Shown piece after piece: positions 17,768-25,821 of a DNA stretch of 35,889 bases. The stretch covers positions 1-35,889 of the forward strand of contig JBBDLF010000009.1 in NCBI GenBank assembly GCA_040879025.1, in the 5' to 3' direction. Both the position numbers and the translations under genes were made by a program. This stretch comes from JBBDLF01 sp040879025 (GTDB lineage: Bacteria; Pseudomonadota; Gammaproteobacteria; Pseudomonadales; Pseudohongiellaceae). The notes beneath the pieces were generated by a model, which was given only the letters and a program-made list of their open reading frames with translations, did not search any database and was not told the origin of the DNA. Position 1 is the stretch's first letter, and each line of letters begins with the position of its first letter.

Positions 17768-19090
17768 TTAATGCGCGGTTGACCGCATCAGCGCTTCAAT
17801 GTCAGTTGCGGATTTGGGAGCGTCTTCGCTGAGTACCTTGTGTCCCTTTTTGGTTACCAGTACATCATCCTCGATGCGTATACCAATCCCGCGCCATTTT
17901 TTTGCAACCTTTCGGTTATCGGGGGAAACATAAATTCCCGGTTCGATGGTGGTGACCATTCCAGGCTCCATCAAGCGCCAGGTGTCTTCAATTTTGTAAT
18001 CCCCGACATCGTGAACATCCATTCCCAGCCAATGGCCCACCCGATGCATGTAAAAATCCCGATAGGCGCCTTGCTTGATCAACGTGCTGGTCTTGCCCTT
18101 CAGCAGGCCAAGCTTGACCAGTCCTTCCGTGATAATCTTTACCGAGACATTGTGCGGCGCATCCCAGGCCGCACCGGGCTTAACCGCTTTGGTTGCGGCC
18201 AGGTTCGCCTTCAATACAATGCCATAGAGTGCTTTCTGTTCCGGGCTGAATTTGCCGTTGGCCGGAAACGTTCGGGTAATATCCGATGCGTAATACTGAT
18301 ACTCGCATCCCGCATCAATCAGAACCAGGTCCCCGTCCCGAATCTCGGCGGTGTTTTCAGTGTAATGCAATATGCAGGCGTTGGCGCCCGCCGCAACGAT
18401 AGAACTGTAAGCCGGCGCCCTGCTGCCGGCCCGGGTGAATTCGTACAACAGTTCAGCCTCCAGTTCGTACTCCATCATTCCGGGCTTGCAGGCCGCCATC
18501 GCTCTTCGGTGCGCTGACGCGGAAATTTTCGCGGCTTTATCCATCAGCCTGATTTCCTGCGGTCGTTTGATCAGGCGCAGTTCGTGCAGCAGATGGTCCA
18601 GCACCAGGAATTCTCCGGGAGGATGAGCTCCCAGGCGTACCTTGTTGCGTATGACCTTCACCCAGTCCATAACCCGGTGATCCAGCCGGTCGTCCTTTCC
18701 CATGGAGTAATAAACCCGCTCTCTCCCCTCGATAAGGCCGGGAAGAATGTCATCCATATCGGAGATGGGAAAGGCATCGTCCACGCCGAGGTCCTGCCTG
18801 GCCTTTTCCGGCCCCAGGCGAATACCGGTCCATATTTCCTTTACCCGGTCTTTCTCTTGACAGAACAGCACCACTTCGCCCTGCTTGCGCCCGGGAATCA
18901 GCGCCAGCATCGCATCCTCCTCGGTGAAACCTGTCAGATAATAGAAGTCGCTATTCTGACGATACGGATATTCCGCGTCATTATTGCGCAGCTTCGGGTC
19001 CGCCGCCGCCACCAGGGCGATACTGTCGGGTTCCATCTGCGCCATCAACTCCCGTCGCCGGGCCCTGATCTCTCTGATCTCTATATTCAT
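17768..19090 (-). CDS. pepP: Xaa-Pro aminopeptidase P
   Basis: The open frame extends to 19126. The ATG at 19090 has GGAG four bases upstream and gives 440 residues, which aligns with E. coli PepP (441), so it is preferred. The enzyme removes N-terminal residues that precede proline. It has an N-terminal aminopeptidase P domain (PYRQNSDFYYLTGF near 41-54) and a C-terminal pita-bread catalytic domain. The di-manganese ligands are visible in LIDAGCEYQYYASDITRTF (two Asp), the His of HRVGHWLGMDVHD, the Glu of TTIEPGIY and the Glu of IRIEDDVLV. It heads the minus-strand pepP-ubiH unit. The UPF0149 gene (ygfB) that often precedes pepP is not present here. Confidence 0.94.
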   Translation of the reverse strand: MNIEIREIRARRRELMAQMEPDSIALVAAADPKLRNNDAEYPYRQNSDFYYLTGFTEEDAMLALIPGRKQGEVVLFCQEKDRVKEIWTGIRLGPEKARQDLGVDDAFPISDMDDILPGLIEGRERVYYSMGKDDRLDHRVMDWVKVIRNKVRLGAHPPGEFLVLDHLLHELRLIKRPQEIRLMDKAAKISASAHRRAMAACKPGMMEYELEAELLYEFTRAGSRAPAYSSIVAAGANACILHYTENTAEIRDGDLVLIDAGCEYQYYASDITRTFPANGKFSPEQKALYGIVLKANLAATKAVKPGAAWDAPHNVSVKIITEGLVKLGLLKGKTSTLIKQGAYRDFYMHRVGHWLGMDVHDVGDYKIEDTWRLMEPGMVTTIEPGIYVSPDNRKVAKKWRGIGIRIEDDVLVTKKGHKVLSEDAPKSATDIEALMRSTAH

Positions 19091-19237
19091 ACCACTCCAG
19101 TGTCCGACCAGCGAACCTCTGTTCAATGTGTTCCGCCTCTGCGAGGTCTGTTAGAGGTTTCCTCGATTTTACAGCAGCTTAGCGCACTTCATAACCGAAA
19201 GGTTGCCAATTCGCGCAAGTTTTTCCCAATCGGCTTA

Positions 19238-19266
19238 TTGACCCGTTTCGCTCACATCTCTATAGT
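19238..19266 (+). promoter_or_regulatory. Sigma-70 promoter for the TIGR02449-type gene and zapA
   Basis: TTGACC (19238-19243) and TATAGT (19261-19266) are exactly 17 bases apart. Transcription should begin near 19273, about 60 bases before the first gene. This is the best-formed ordinary promoter seen in the window. Confidence 0.65.
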
Positions 19267-19331
19267 TAGCCCAGTATTAATGTAAGTCCTAAACAAAACC
19301 CGATAGAGCATTGCTGGCATTAGAAATAATA

Positions 19332-19535
19332 ATGAGCGAAGACAGGTTCGGTTCCCTCAATGACAAGGTCGATGCACTGATCACGCTATGCGGTGACATG
19401 AAGCGTGAAAACCAGTTGCTGCGGGCCAACGAGCACCACTGGCAGGTGGAGCGGCAGCAATTGCTGGAAAAAAACAAAGCGACCAAAGGCAAGCTTGAGT
19501 CCATTCTGTTGCGGCTCAAGGCACTGGATCAATAG
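19332..19535 (+). CDS. TIGR02449 family small coiled-coil protein (ZapB-like)
   Basis: ATG at 19332 gives 67 residues, the usual family size; the frame extends to 19311 without support. The protein is almost wholly heptad-repeat coiled coil (LNDKVDALITLCGDM... to ...ILLRLKALDQ). Small proteins of this kind sit just upstream of zapA in many Gammaproteobacteria and resemble the division protein ZapB in size and structure. A division role is therefore likely but inferred. A good sigma-70 promoter lies about 65-95 bases upstream. zapA follows after 94 bases. Confidence 0.83.
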   Translation: MSEDRFGSLNDKVDALITLCGDMKRENQLLRANEHHWQVERQQLLEKNKATKGKLESILLRLKALDQ

Positions 19536-19629
19536 CGACAAGAAAATAGATTAAAAAAAATAGTTGATTTAAAGATCCGCAGGAAGAGCGGCAGACCAGA
19601 CACTGCCTCTATACACCCCGAGAACAGCC

Positions 19630-19944
19630 ATGAGCGAAGATGTTACCGCGGTACAAGTCAAGATTCTGGACAAGGAATATCAGATAAATTGCCCGCCATC
19701 GGAACAGGAAGCGTTGGTCAAGTCAGCCCGCTACCTCGATGACAATATGCGCAAGATCAAGTCTCGCGGAAACATTCACGGCGTGGAAAAAATCGCGGTA
19801 ATGGCGGCGCTGAATATTACCCACGACATGCTGCGGAAAAACCGGCTGATCAATGAAACCCGCCACGTGACGGCACAGCAGGTTAAAGCGCTCGAAGATA
19901 AAATCGATGCGGCGCTGCATTCAGGAAAGCAGCTGGAGATCTGA
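19630..19944 (+). CDS. zapA: Cell division protein ZapA
   Basis: The 104-residue protein matches ZapA. A small N-terminal globular part (VQVKILDKEYQINCPPSE, residues 8-25) has the conserved arrangement up to ARYLDDNMRKIK. A helix region with EKIAVMAALNITHDML and a C-terminal coiled coil follow. ZapA binds FtsZ and promotes bundling at mid-cell. It lies downstream of the TIGR02449-type gene and upstream of 6S RNA, the conserved gammaproteobacterial order. The ribosome site is weak (GAGAAC). A T-rich stretch (19945-19956) lies just after the stop, but no proper hairpin precedes it. Confidence 0.94.
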   Translation: MSEDVTAVQVKILDKEYQINCPPSEQEALVKSARYLDDNMRKIKSRGNIHGVEKIAVMAALNITHDMLRKNRLINETRHVTAQQVKALEDKIDAALHSGKQLEI

Positions 19945-19966
19945 CTTTTTTCTTTCCTGTCAATCC

Positions 19967-19995
19967 TTTTCAGGGCGCTCACTGCAGGCTATACT
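19967..19995 (+). promoter_or_regulatory. Promoter of 6S RNA
   Basis: TTTTCA (19967-19972) and TATACT (19990-19995) are 17 bases apart and are followed by the likely 5' end of ssrS near 20002. The -10 is near consensus; the -35 is weak. Confidence 0.55.
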
Positions 19996-20001
19996 AGCCC
20001 G

Positions 20002-20184
20002 CAGAGTTCCCTAGAGCATTTGCCAATCAAAAATGTTCTTGAGCCGATATCTGTTAAACCGGAGGCAACTCGTTAGATGTTGTTGCGCATGTCCGCCAGA
20101 CGGAAAGCCTGATTCATCGCGGGAGCCACCACCTGAACCTGACGGTTCAGGGCAAATTTGGTAGCGGTGTTCCGGGGGACTTTC
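20002..20184 (+). ncRNA. ssrS: 6S RNA
   Basis: The position between zapA and ygfA is where 6S RNA lies in Gammaproteobacteria. Shared elements appear in the right order: TTCCCT near the 5' end (20007-20012), TTGAGCCGATAT (20037-20048), and GTCCGCCAGACGGAAAGCCT (around 20091-20110). A 3' hairpin follows with an 8-bp stem CCTGAACC-TGAC-GGTTCAGG (20132-20151). A terminal GGGGGAC (20174-20180) can pair with the 5' TTCCC region. The length of about 180 bases fits. The RNA binds RNA polymerase holoenzyme by imitating an open promoter and is normally abundant in stationary phase. The ends are approximate. Confidence 0.85.
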
Positions 20185-20193
20185 ACTTTCTCC

Positions 20194-20793
20194 ATGATTT
20201 CTTCCGAACGCGCGAAACTGCGCACCCGATTACGCCAGGCACGACGCGAACTCAGTCAGGCTGAGCGTTCGCAGGCAGCCCGGCGGTTGTACCGGCTCGT
20301 TGTTCATCAACGGTTTTTTATCAACGCTCGCCGAATCGCTTTTTATATCCCCGCCGATGGTGAGATTGATCTGCTGCCATTGCTCGGCAAAGCGCTGGAA
20401 ATGAACAAGCATTGTTATCTGCCGGTACTCAGTCGGCACAAACCCTACACCGTAAGCTTCGCTCCTTATCAGGCGGGTGATCCTCTCCACGAAAACCGTT
20501 GGGGTATACCTGAACCTGTGATGCGGCCTCGTGAGTTCGTCACGCCGGAATCATTTAATCTTGTTTTTGTGCCGCTGGTGGGATTTGACTCTTGGGGGAA
20601 TCGTCTGGGAATGGGTAAGGCTTTTTATGATCGCACCTTCGCGTTTCGCAAATGGCGCGGTCGGCCCTTGCTGGTTGGGATGGCTCATGAGTGCCAGCGG
20701 GTGGATAAAATTCCGACCGCGGACTGGGATGTGGGTCTGGATGTCGTGGTCAGTGACCGGCGAATTTACTGGAAGGGAGAGGAAACCGATTGA
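20194..20793 (+). CDS. ygfA: 5-formyltetrahydrofolate cyclo-ligase
   Basis: ATG at 20194 gives 199 residues. The open frame reaches back to 20158, but that would overlap the 6S RNA. The enzyme uses ATP to convert 5-formyl-THF to 5,10-methenyl-THF. Family motifs are the N-terminal basic helix (RTRLRQARREL), YIPADGEIDLLPLL, WGIPEP near 108, and FVPLVGFDSWGNRLGMGKAFYDRTF (the substrate and ATP loop). VGLDVVVSDRRIY lies near the C-terminus. As in E. coli it lies directly downstream of ssrS, and read-through from 6S RNA is likely because no Shine-Dalgarno sequence or separate promoter is evident. Confidence 0.93.
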   Translation: MISSERAKLRTRLRQARRELSQAERSQAARRLYRLVVHQRFFINARRIAFYIPADGEIDLLPLLGKALEMNKHCYLPVLSRHKPYTVSFAPYQAGDPLHENRWGIPEPVMRPREFVTPESFNLVFVPLVGFDSWGNRLGMGKAFYDRTFAFRKWRGRPLLVGMAHECQRVDKIPTADWDVGLDVVVSDRRIYWKGEETD

Positions 20794-20830
20794 TGTGATC
20801 CACCTGTTCCCTTCTCCCTGAAAATTCAGC

Positions 20831-20926
20831 TTAAAAAAAGAAGGCGCTCTGGGCGACGCTACTGGCCAGTACACTTAAAACGAACAGGGTCATTACTATT
20901 GTAACCATATCCGGCTTTTTGCTCAT
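20831..20926 (-). CDS. 31-residue single-helix membrane microprotein
   Basis: A 32-codon frame on the minus strand reads MSKKPDMVTIVM and continues as a hydrophobic helix ending SAFFF. ATG at 20926 is preceded by GGAGACCGCGC, a good ribosome site. A short positive N-terminus, one helix of about 18 residues (8-25) and no other features suggest an inner-membrane microprotein with its N-terminus inside. It is convergent with ygfA and divergent from imuA. No homologue was identified by eye. The combination of a ribosome site and an ideal small-membrane-protein pattern is the evidence. Confidence 0.6.
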   Translation of the reverse strand: MSKKPDMVTIVMTLFVLSVLASSVAQSAFFF

Positions 20927-21072
20927 GCGCGGTCTCCATGACATTTTTCACAACGCTACAGCCCTCATAACGGCGAGTTGTCGACTGGCTTTAATTTATC
21001 TGGTAAATCAATTGACTACAACATATTCGTGGGTAATTACCTTACGATTTGAGAAGCCGTCCGCATTTCCTG

Positions 21073-21116
21073 TTGCCTTCCTCGAAGCACTGCCGATATA
21101 CTGTATATACATACAG
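21073..21116 (+). promoter_or_regulatory. SOS promoter of imuAB with LexA box
   Basis: The LexA box CTGTATATACATACAG (21101-21116) is a perfect CTGT-N8-ACAG with an AT-rich core. It overlaps the -10 TATACT (21097-21102), which is paired with -35 TTGCCT (21073-21078) at 18 bases. LexA bound here would block RNA polymerase until DNA damage. imuA starts 45 bases downstream. Confidence 0.9.
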
Positions 21117-21160
21117 TTTATGACTTGAACCGGCGCTGCGAGGCGCTAATCGGGACGCCC

Positions 21161-21895
21161 ATGAAAACTGCGACTTCTTCTTCCACTGCCTCCACCATTT
21201 CAGGAAATTCCGCCTCTGTCGAAGAGTTGCTGCAAAGCAGCCCCGAACTCTGGCGGGGCTGCCATCCGGAGGCCCGGGACCGTGATGGATTCAGGGGAGT
21301 CACTACGGGCTACCCCGAGCTTGATGCCGTGCTCCCGGGACACGGCTGGCCCCGCAACGCCATGATGGAGATCATCACACCCTACTGGGGCATGGGAGAA
21401 CTGCAACTATTGCTGCCACTGATGCGCTCGGTGACCGGGCAGGGCAAGTGGATACTGTGGATCTCGCCACCCTATCTGCTTTATGCCCCGGCCCTGGTTA
21501 AAGCCGGCATTGATACCCGCCAGATACTGGTGATGCAAATGGAAACCTCCTGCCGGGACGCTCTTTGGAGCATGGAAAAGGCATTGCAGACGGAAAACTG
21601 CGGTCTGGTGCTGGCCTGGCAGAACTGGCTGCCCCACAGGGTTATCCGCCGTTTACAACTCGCCGCGGAAGGCGGGCAGACTCTCGGTGTGCTTTTTCAT
21701 CATCATGAAAGTAAGGACTCACCCTCTGCCTTACGCCTGTCTCTGAACGCCTGCCGCAATTCCATCGGCAAGGTGGATTATCGTCATAGTGAGATTCAGA
21801 TCCGCAAGTCCCGCGGTACCTATAACCTGAGAACCTATGGGCAGAGAACCGTGCGCATCACCCTGAACGGTGGCGAAAACAGCGCTGGAAAGTAG
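21161..21895 (+). CDS. imuA: ImuA, SOS mutagenesis RecA-like accessory protein
   Basis: ATG at 21161 gives 244 residues; the frame opens earlier, at 21125, with only 12 extra residues. The protein matches the ImuA/SulA-like family of translesion cassettes: VEELLQSSPELWRG near 21-34, TTGYPELDAVLPGHGWP near 48-64, then a RecA-like core. The Walker A position reads ITPYWGMGELQLLLPL and lacks the GKT/GKS lysine, as is usual in this branch, so ATPase activity is doubtful. ImuA works with ImuB and DnaE2 (ImuC) in error-prone repair. It lies directly behind a LexA box and its end meets the imuB start. There is no strong ribosome site at this ATG. Confidence 0.88.
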   Translation: MKTATSSSTASTISGNSASVEELLQSSPELWRGCHPEARDRDGFRGVTTGYPELDAVLPGHGWPRNAMMEIITPYWGMGELQLLLPLMRSVTGQGKWILWISPPYLLYAPALVKAGIDTRQILVMQMETSCRDALWSMEKALQTENCGLVLAWQNWLPHRVIRRLQLAAEGGQTLGVLFHHHESKDSPSALRLSLNACRNSIGKVDYRHSEIQIRKSRGTYNLRTYGQRTVRITLNGGENSAGK

Positions 21896-21896
21896 T

Positions 21897-23429
21897 GTGG
21901 AAAAGCTGCATAACACAGGACAGCTCCCCCTGCTGGCACCGGTCCGGAGACAGTCCCCTGTGGCACGGCTACCGGGATGTTCGCGAACTTCATTGCCACC
22001 ACCCCAGGTTCAGCCACAGGCAAGGCGGCAACAGGCGCTGTGGTATGCCCTTTATTTCCCCCAGTTGCATCCGAAGCCGGATGGCTTAAGTGAATCGCAG
22101 CAACAGGCGCTTCTGCGGGAACTGGCCGCTGTGGTGGAGAATGTCAGCTCCCTCATCAGCATTCACCCCCAGGCTCTGGTATTTGAAATACGCAGTTCAC
22201 TTAAATATTTCGGCGGTGCCGATCTTTTGCACCGCCATCTGAAACCGCTGCTGGAAAAGAAGCTCACGGATCTGAATCTGGCTCCGACATTCCATTATGC
22301 CGCCTGTCCCACAGCCGTCGGCAGTTTGTTACTGGCAAAAGCCGGCCGTAACCTGCTGGTGTACAGAAAAGATAACCTGCGCGCGGCGCTTGGCGGACTG
22401 CCTCTTTCTCTGCTCAGTGACGTATTGATTACCAGTCGGAAGCAATATCGCCGTCTCTCTAACATGGGGCTACGCCAATTGCGGGATATATGGCGCCTGC
22501 CAACTGACGGATTGAAAAAGCGCTTCGGCAGTGAATTTGTCAATCGCCTTAACCAATCCATCGGCAAGACGCCGGAACCAATGGCACGCTATCGGCCACT
22601 TCCCGCTTTCAACGCATGTTTCGACTTATCCTGCGCGGTCGAAACCCTTGACTCGCTGTTACCGGTAGCAGAAGAATTGCTTACCCGATTATGCGATTTT
22701 CTTAAAAAACGTGATCTTTGCAGCAGCCATTTACTGCTTGTTCTGGAACACGAACAGCAAAACGACACACTCGTGAATCTCAGCCTGCGACAGGCAACCC
22801 GTTCCCGGCAACATATCATGCTGTTGCTGGAAACCCGCTTTACCCGGATGGAAATCCCGGCCCCCGTCAGTGCCGTCAGGCTTGAGGTGATGCGTTTTGA
22901 TGCCTTTGTCCCCGCCGACGATGATTTGTTAAGGGAAAATCACAACCGTGGAACATTGTCACCGTCTCTTACCACCTTTCTGGAACAATTGCAGGCACGG
23001 ATGGGTGACCGCCATATCAAAAGTATTCATTGCATAGCGGACCATTGTCCGGAATATGCCAGCGATCAGCCTGATTGTCCTGACCCCGGTACGCTGGAAA
23101 ATGCATCGCGGCACAATATCGGAAGCAGTGCCGGAAAAGGCGTTGGAAAGAGAGCCGTAACCACGGATAATAAATTAACGGTCAATAACCCACGTCCGTT
23201 CTGGTTGCTGGCGAGGCCGCAGCAGCTGGCAGTCAAAAAAGGCCGTCTCTATTATCGCCGCCGCATTACTCTCCTGCGCGGCCCGGAGCGTATTGAAGCC
23301 CGGTGGTGGAGCGGCTGCGATGTCCGCCGGGATTATTACATTGCCGTGGATGATTGCGGCATCCGTCTGTGGATTTATCATGAAAAGACGGCGCAGGGAG
23401 CCTGGTTCCTGCACGGGCTTTTCGCCTGA
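21897..23429 (+). CDS. imuB: ImuB, catalytically inactive Y-family polymerase-like protein
   Basis: The frame is open from GTG at 21870 (overlapping imuA by 26 bases). GTG at 21897, four bases after GGAAAG, is preferred; GTG at 21960 is also possible. From 21897 the protein has 510 residues. The Y-family palm begins ALWYALYFPQL, where active enzymes have an acidic residue, so polymerase activity is not expected. Little-finger-like and C-terminal ImuB regions follow (RPFWLLARPQQLAVKKGRLY, ERIEARWWSGCDVRRDYY). ImuB links DnaE2 to the sliding clamp. QLPLL near residue 9 resembles a clamp-binding motif but is at an unusual N-terminal place. The gene is co-transcribed with imuA under LexA. Confidence 0.88.
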   Translation: MEKLHNTGQLPLLAPVRRQSPVARLPGCSRTSLPPPQVQPQARRQQALWYALYFPQLHPKPDGLSESQQQALLRELAAVVENVSSLISIHPQALVFEIRSSLKYFGGADLLHRHLKPLLEKKLTDLNLAPTFHYAACPTAVGSLLLAKAGRNLLVYRKDNLRAALGGLPLSLLSDVLITSRKQYRRLSNMGLRQLRDIWRLPTDGLKKRFGSEFVNRLNQSIGKTPEPMARYRPLPAFNACFDLSCAVETLDSLLPVAEELLTRLCDFLKKRDLCSSHLLLVLEHEQQNDTLVNLSLRQATRSRQHIMLLLETRFTRMEIPAPVSAVRLEVMRFDAFVPADDDLLRENHNRGTLSPSLTTFLEQLQARMGDRHIKSIHCIADHCPEYASDQPDCPDPGTLENASRHNIGSSAGKGVGKRAVTTDNKLTVNNPRPFWLLARPQQLAVKKGRLYYRRRITLLRGPERIEARWWSGCDVRRDYYIAVDDCGIRLWIYHEKTAQGAWFLHGLFA

Positions 23430-23440
23430 GTCCCCATATT

Positions 23441-23458
23441 GTTGTGGTTGTGGTTGTG
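23441..23458. repeat. Three tandem GTTGTG hexamers
   Basis: Three perfect copies of GTTGTG lie between the imuB stop and the TonB-receptor gene. They are non-coding, and a change in copy number would change promoter spacing rather than a reading frame. Confidence 0.5.
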
Positions 23459-23579
23459 ATTGACGCGAATTCGGAGGCGAAAGTGACAGAATGTGACATT
23501 TGCATCGGCAACAGTCCAAATCATTCGATGGTGTGTATGATTGCGCCATTAACCTGCTTATTATCGAGGAAGGAAAGCG

Positions 23580-25712
23580 ATGCGTCAGCACCTGTTGATT
23601 TCTCACCTGATCCTGGCTTCCTGCCTGTTGCTGACAAACCGCAGTTTCGCCCAGGAATCCGCGGATGCTACCTATCCGGCAACTTACTTTGCCAGTTTTG
23701 CCCCCAACACCGTCAATGACATGCTGGACCGCATTCCCGGCATAAGCCAGGCCCTTAACAGCGGTGGTGGTGGTGGCCCGAATTCCGGCGCATCCCGCGG
23801 ACTCGGCTCCAGCGCCCAGATCCTGATCGACGGCAAAAGGCTGGCAGGCAAGGCCAATGAAGCCCGCGCCCAACTGGATCGCATCTCCGCCAGCCAGGTG
23901 AATTACATCGAAATCATACGGGGTACCTCCAGTGATCTCGACGTGCAGAATTCCGGCCAACTGGTGAACATCGTACTATTTGAATCCCCGTCGCAGTCCA
24001 GCATCACATCGGAACTGAGCGGTACGTTTTTTGAAGACGGCAAAGTGAAGCCTAATGGCAGCCTGGCTTTCAGTGGCCAGAAAGGCCGCCTGGATTATTT
24101 GCTGAGCGGGACAGTGAGATCCGGTTATCAGCGGTTGGTGAGCATTGAAAACAGTGTCAACGGCGACTTTTCACCCAATGAGTTCATCAAACTGGAGCGC
24201 TTTCGGGACCAAACCCAATACAGCCTGAATGCGAATCTGGCCTTCGCACTGACTGAGCGGGACCGGATCGCTTTCAATGTTCTGTATAACGAAAACGATC
24301 CGCCTGCCACGCTGACTCGCACCATTGCCGACTTCAACAGCGGCACCACCCTCTTGTCCTATGAACGTGAAGACATTCCCGCTACATCCGACAACTGGGA
24401 GGTGGGAGGCGACTTTGAACATCGGTTCAGCAACGGCAGTCGCTATAAATACCTGATGATCGTTAATGAAAGAAACAATGAGACGACGCGGGAGCGGTAT
24501 TCCGCCAGCAACGAAAACGGCCCCTGGAACAAGAATCTGTTCCTGAATACAGACAGCCGCTACCGGGAACGCATTGCACGGACTTCCTATATCTGGACTC
24601 CGGTGCAAGGACAAGGCATCGAAATTGGCATAGAAGGAGCGCAGACCATCCAGGACTCTGCCCTGCTGTTGGGTGTGCGTACCGGCGCGGTTGGGTCACC
24701 CAGCCACGGCGGTCTGACACCGGTACCACAGCCTAACTCACATTCTACGGTAGAAGAGGTTCGTTACGAACCTTTCGTGGTGCACAACTGGCAGATCAGC
24801 CCACGCATGACCCTGGAATCCTCCCTGGTGGCGGAGTTTTCCGAAATAGAACAGACCGGTGATGTGAACAGGGCGCGGGACTTCCACTTTCTGAAGCCAA
24901 AATTCGATTACCGCTTCAATGTCAGCAATGTACTGCAGATCAAGGCCTCTCTGGAACAGAAGGTCTCACAGTTGAGTTTCGCCGATTTTTCCCGCAGCGT
25001 GAATGAAAAAGACGACGATCAGAATACCGTGGCGGGCAACCCGAACCTGGAACCCGAAGAGTCCGTTCGCTTCGAGTTGGGCACGGACTACCGCCTGCCT
25101 AATGACAGCGGCACATTTAATTCCAGGGTGTTTTATGAAGAATACAAGAACAAGATCGGCAAGATCGATATCTCACCGTCACCCACCAATCTGATTTCCA
25201 CCAACGGCAATGTGGGCAAGGCGACTGCTTACGGGTTGATTACCAATGGCAGCCTGCGCCTGGGATTTCTGAACCTGCCCGGTGCTCTGGTAACCGGAGG
25301 CATGACGGTGCAAAAAGGCAAATTCCACCATGACCCCTTTGCACCCAAGGAGCACAGCTTTGTTCCCTATGACAACGGGGCGTACAACCTCGGTCTGCGG
25401 CAGGAATTCCCGTCCTGGCGCATGAATTGGGGCATCAATTACAACAACCGCTTCAAAGCCAAGCGCCGTGGCTATGACAACGACAGCAGCACCACCTTCC
25501 CCGTGCCACAGCGCATGACCGCCTGGGTGGAAAAGACTGGCTGGCTTGGACTCACCTACCGAGTGGAAGCAAGCAACATGTTCGAAGAGGCATCCTGCGT
25601 CGAGCGACGGCGCTATCAGGGCTATGTGCGCGATGGTGTGCTCACCGAACTGGAAAAAATCTGTTCAACCACGGGACTTGAAGCGGTGTTCAAACTGCGC
25701 GGGACGTTTTAG
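23580..25712 (+). CDS. TonB-dependent outer-membrane receptor
   Basis: The 710-residue protein has a signal peptide (about 1-25, ending SFAQ). A plug domain covers about residues 35-145 (NTVNDMLDRIPGISQALNSG, RGLGSSAQILIDGKRLAGK, VNYIEIIRGTSSDLDVQNSG). A 22-strand-type barrel follows, with the C-terminal FKLRGTF ending in Phe. A NPNLEPEESVRFELG stretch is a typical barrel signature. It imports a ligand, probably an iron chelate or other large nutrient, using TonB energy; the ligand cannot be told. GAGGAAGGAAAG directly precedes the start. It follows the SOS gene imuB by 150 bases with no terminator seen, so SOS read-through is possible. No TonB box, exbBD or sigma/anti-sigma genes were recognised nearby. 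Confidence 0.9.
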   Translation: MRQHLLISHLILASCLLLTNRSFAQESADATYPATYFASFAPNTVNDMLDRIPGISQALNSGGGGGPNSGASRGLGSSAQILIDGKRLAGKANEARAQLDRISASQVNYIEIIRGTSSDLDVQNSGQLVNIVLFESPSQSSITSELSGTFFEDGKVKPNGSLAFSGQKGRLDYLLSGTVRSGYQRLVSIENSVNGDFSPNEFIKLERFRDQTQYSLNANLAFALTERDRIAFNVLYNENDPPATLTRTIADFNSGTTLLSYEREDIPATSDNWEVGGDFEHRFSNGSRYKYLMIVNERNNETTRERYSASNENGPWNKNLFLNTDSRYRERIARTSYIWTPVQGQGIEIGIEGAQTIQDSALLLGVRTGAVGSPSHGGLTPVPQPNSHSTVEEVRYEPFVVHNWQISPRMTLESSLVAEFSEIEQTGDVNRARDFHFLKPKFDYRFNVSNVLQIKASLEQKVSQLSFADFSRSVNEKDDDQNTVAGNPNLEPEESVRFELGTDYRLPNDSGTFNSRVFYEEYKNKIGKIDISPSPTNLISTNGNVGKATAYGLITNGSLRLGFLNLPGALVTGGMTVQKGKFHHDPFAPKEHSFVPYDNGAYNLGLRQEFPSWRMNWGINYNNRFKAKRRGYDNDSSTTFPVPQRMTAWVEKTGWLGLTYRVEASNMFEEASCVERRRYQGYVRDGVLTELEKICSTTGLEAVFKLRGTF

Positions 25713-25761
25713 GAACAAACCGGGGTTACACCCATGCACATCGTCTACAACCGGGGGCGAA

Positions 25762-25793
25762 GGCAGGAATCATCTGTCACTTCGATCCCTGCC
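25762..25793. terminator. Hairpin between converging receptor and ferritin-like genes
   Basis: GGCAGG (25762-25767) and CCTGCC (25788-25793) form a 6-bp GC-rich stem around a 20-base loop in the gap between converging genes. It has no T-run, so a terminating role is only suggested by position. Confidence 0.25.
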
Positions 25794-25821
25794 TCCCGTA
25801 CAAGAGGACAATACCGCTGAG

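Noticed and set aside
21870..23429. ImuB read as an active Y-family polymerase (DinB/UmuC)
   Set aside because: The palm starts with FPQL where the metal-binding acidic residue should be, and the gene lies beside imuA. It fits inactive ImuB.
23763..23774. GGT triplet run in the receptor gene as a phase-variation site
   Set aside because: Triplet changes would only add or remove glycines in the plug and would not shift the frame.
23175..23960. 261-codon minus-strand frame across the imuB end and receptor start
   Set aside because: It overlaps two clear genes and has no motif or ribosome site.
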